Below are positions 5,559-5,856 of a stretch of 5,856 nt of DNA, in pieces. Origin of the DNA: Opitutia bacterium (GTDB lineage: Bacteria > Verrucomicrobiota > Verrucomicrobiia > Opitutales > Opitutaceae). Where the stretch lies: positions 3,158 to 9,013 of the forward strand of contig PMKA01000085.1 in assembly GCA_003157575.1 (NCBI GenBank), given 5' to 3'. The translations under genes were made by a program, and so were the position numbers. The notes beneath the pieces were generated by a model. It was given only the letters and a program-made list of their open reading frames with translations. It did not search any database and was not told where the DNA came from. The first letter of the stretch is position 1. Each line of letters begins with the position of its first letter.

Positions 5559-5761
5559 TTAATCTCCTGTCCGGCCATCTCCCGAATCGCCGAGACAAAC
5601 GCGGATAACGGCTTAGCGCCCTTCGTGTTGAGGGCGGTTATCGCCGAGTATTTCGCGGGACTAAAATAGGCTGCGTCGATCCGTTGGGCGGCGAGCACGT
5701 CTCTGGCGCTCCGGGTGTAGGTCAACGATTCAGTCGGCTGCCAGTCTACTATTTGAAGCAA
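5559..5761 (-). pseudogene. Gene fragment resembling HsdS/N6-methylase target-recognition region
   Basis: In a frame different from both neighbours, about 67 codons read 'LLQIVDWQPTESLTY', 'RIDAAYFSPAKYSAI' and 'GAKPLSAFVSAIREM'. The 'R-(I/L)-D-A-x-Y-F-x-P-K-Y' pattern followed by a 'P-L-(S/G)-x-(F/L)' turn is what one sees where specificity (HsdS-type) domains begin in type I restriction-modification proteins. The frame runs on to 5393, but after about 5555 it is only the shadow of the DarT-like reading. The listed TTG start is simply where the homology-like stretch begins, not a convincing gene start. An alternative is that this is the diverged middle of DarT, whose 'Y-F-x-P-R-S' motif is loosely similar to 'YFSPAK', but the spacing to the next motif is too short for DarT. 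Identity is uncertain. Confidence 0.4.
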
Positions 5762-5856
5762 GCGGTGAGGCGGTGAATCCAGAGCTGGCGGACGATCTCC
5801 TCCGGCTTCGCCTGGACGTCTTTCCCGCGTACCTGGGCTTGCCTCGAAAAAAAGGA
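5749..5856 (-). pseudogene. N-terminal fragment resembling type I restriction/N6-methylase protein (HSDR_N-like)
   Basis: The frame is open from the right window edge and ends at TAG (5749-5751) after 35 codons. It contains 'QVRGKDVQAKPEEIVRQLW' followed by 'IHRL', matching the start of the HSDR_N-type domain found at the front of type I restriction R subunits and some N6-adenine methylases, where the next residues are normally 'T-x-x-Y-G-Y-P'. Here similarity stops after 'HRLT' and the frame closes five codons later. The true start probably lies just outside the window. The fragment abuts the HsdS-like piece, so a large internal deletion of one restriction-modification gene is a simple explanation. 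Confidence 0.5.

Noticed and set aside
5393..5761. 122-codon minus-strand frame as a real gene
   Set aside because: Its second half is only the out-of-frame shadow of the DarT-like end, which has clear family motifs in the neighbouring frame; only the first ~67 codons may be a genuine gene fragment.
1..5856. CRISPR array, tRNA or rRNA genes, insertion-sequence ends
   Set aside because: I saw no regularly spaced repeats, no cloverleaf-like T-loop/acceptor pattern, and no transposase or terminal inverted repeats by eye on either strand.

Overview
This is a GC-rich bacterial window with no RNA genes. The intact genes stop at TGA (six) or TAA (one), so the code looks standard. The RlmN and macrodomain genes and the high GC point to a free-living, high-GC Gram-negative-type bacterium (Acidobacteriota, Verrucomicrobiota or Proteobacteria would fit). 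The sequence alone does not fix the phylum.

The left part (1-2300) is ordinary chromosome. It holds the 3' half of an M20-family metallopeptidase/deacylase gene (+), a convergent MarC-family membrane protein gene (-), and a divergent rlmN (+) for the 23S rRNA/tRNA adenosine C2 methyltransferase. A short gap with a 12-bp palindrome separates marC and rlmN.

The middle part (2300-3400) is a toxin-antitoxin patch. On the minus strand lies an apparently intact module: an Unstab_antitox/TIGR02574-like antitoxin and a RelE/ParE-like toxin that share a GTGA overlap. Head-to-head with it on the plus strand is a decayed DUF433-DUF5615 module. Its antitoxin has lost its N-terminus and an internal segment with a frame change. 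Its PIN-like toxin is otherwise full length but has a TAG nonsense codon directly after a conserved Asp.

The right part (3400-5856, all minus strand) begins, in transcription order, with a 35-codon fragment resembling the N-terminus of type I restriction/N6-methylase proteins. A piece resembling an HsdS-type specificity region follows in another frame. Next comes the C-terminal 88 codons of a DarT-like DNA ADP-ribosyltransferase with no N-terminal half, then a complete DarG-like macrodomain antitoxin gene 4 nt later, and finally an alpha/beta hydrolase gene starting 11 nt after darG. This looks like the scar of a collapsed defence island (restriction-modification plus DarTG) in which only the antitoxin and a housekeeping-type hydrolase remain whole.

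The main point of interest is the pattern of decay. Of three toxin-antitoxin systems in about 3.2 kb, one is intact and two have lost their toxins by different routes: a point nonsense mutation and large deletion/fusion. All family assignments come from reading motifs by eye; no database search was run.
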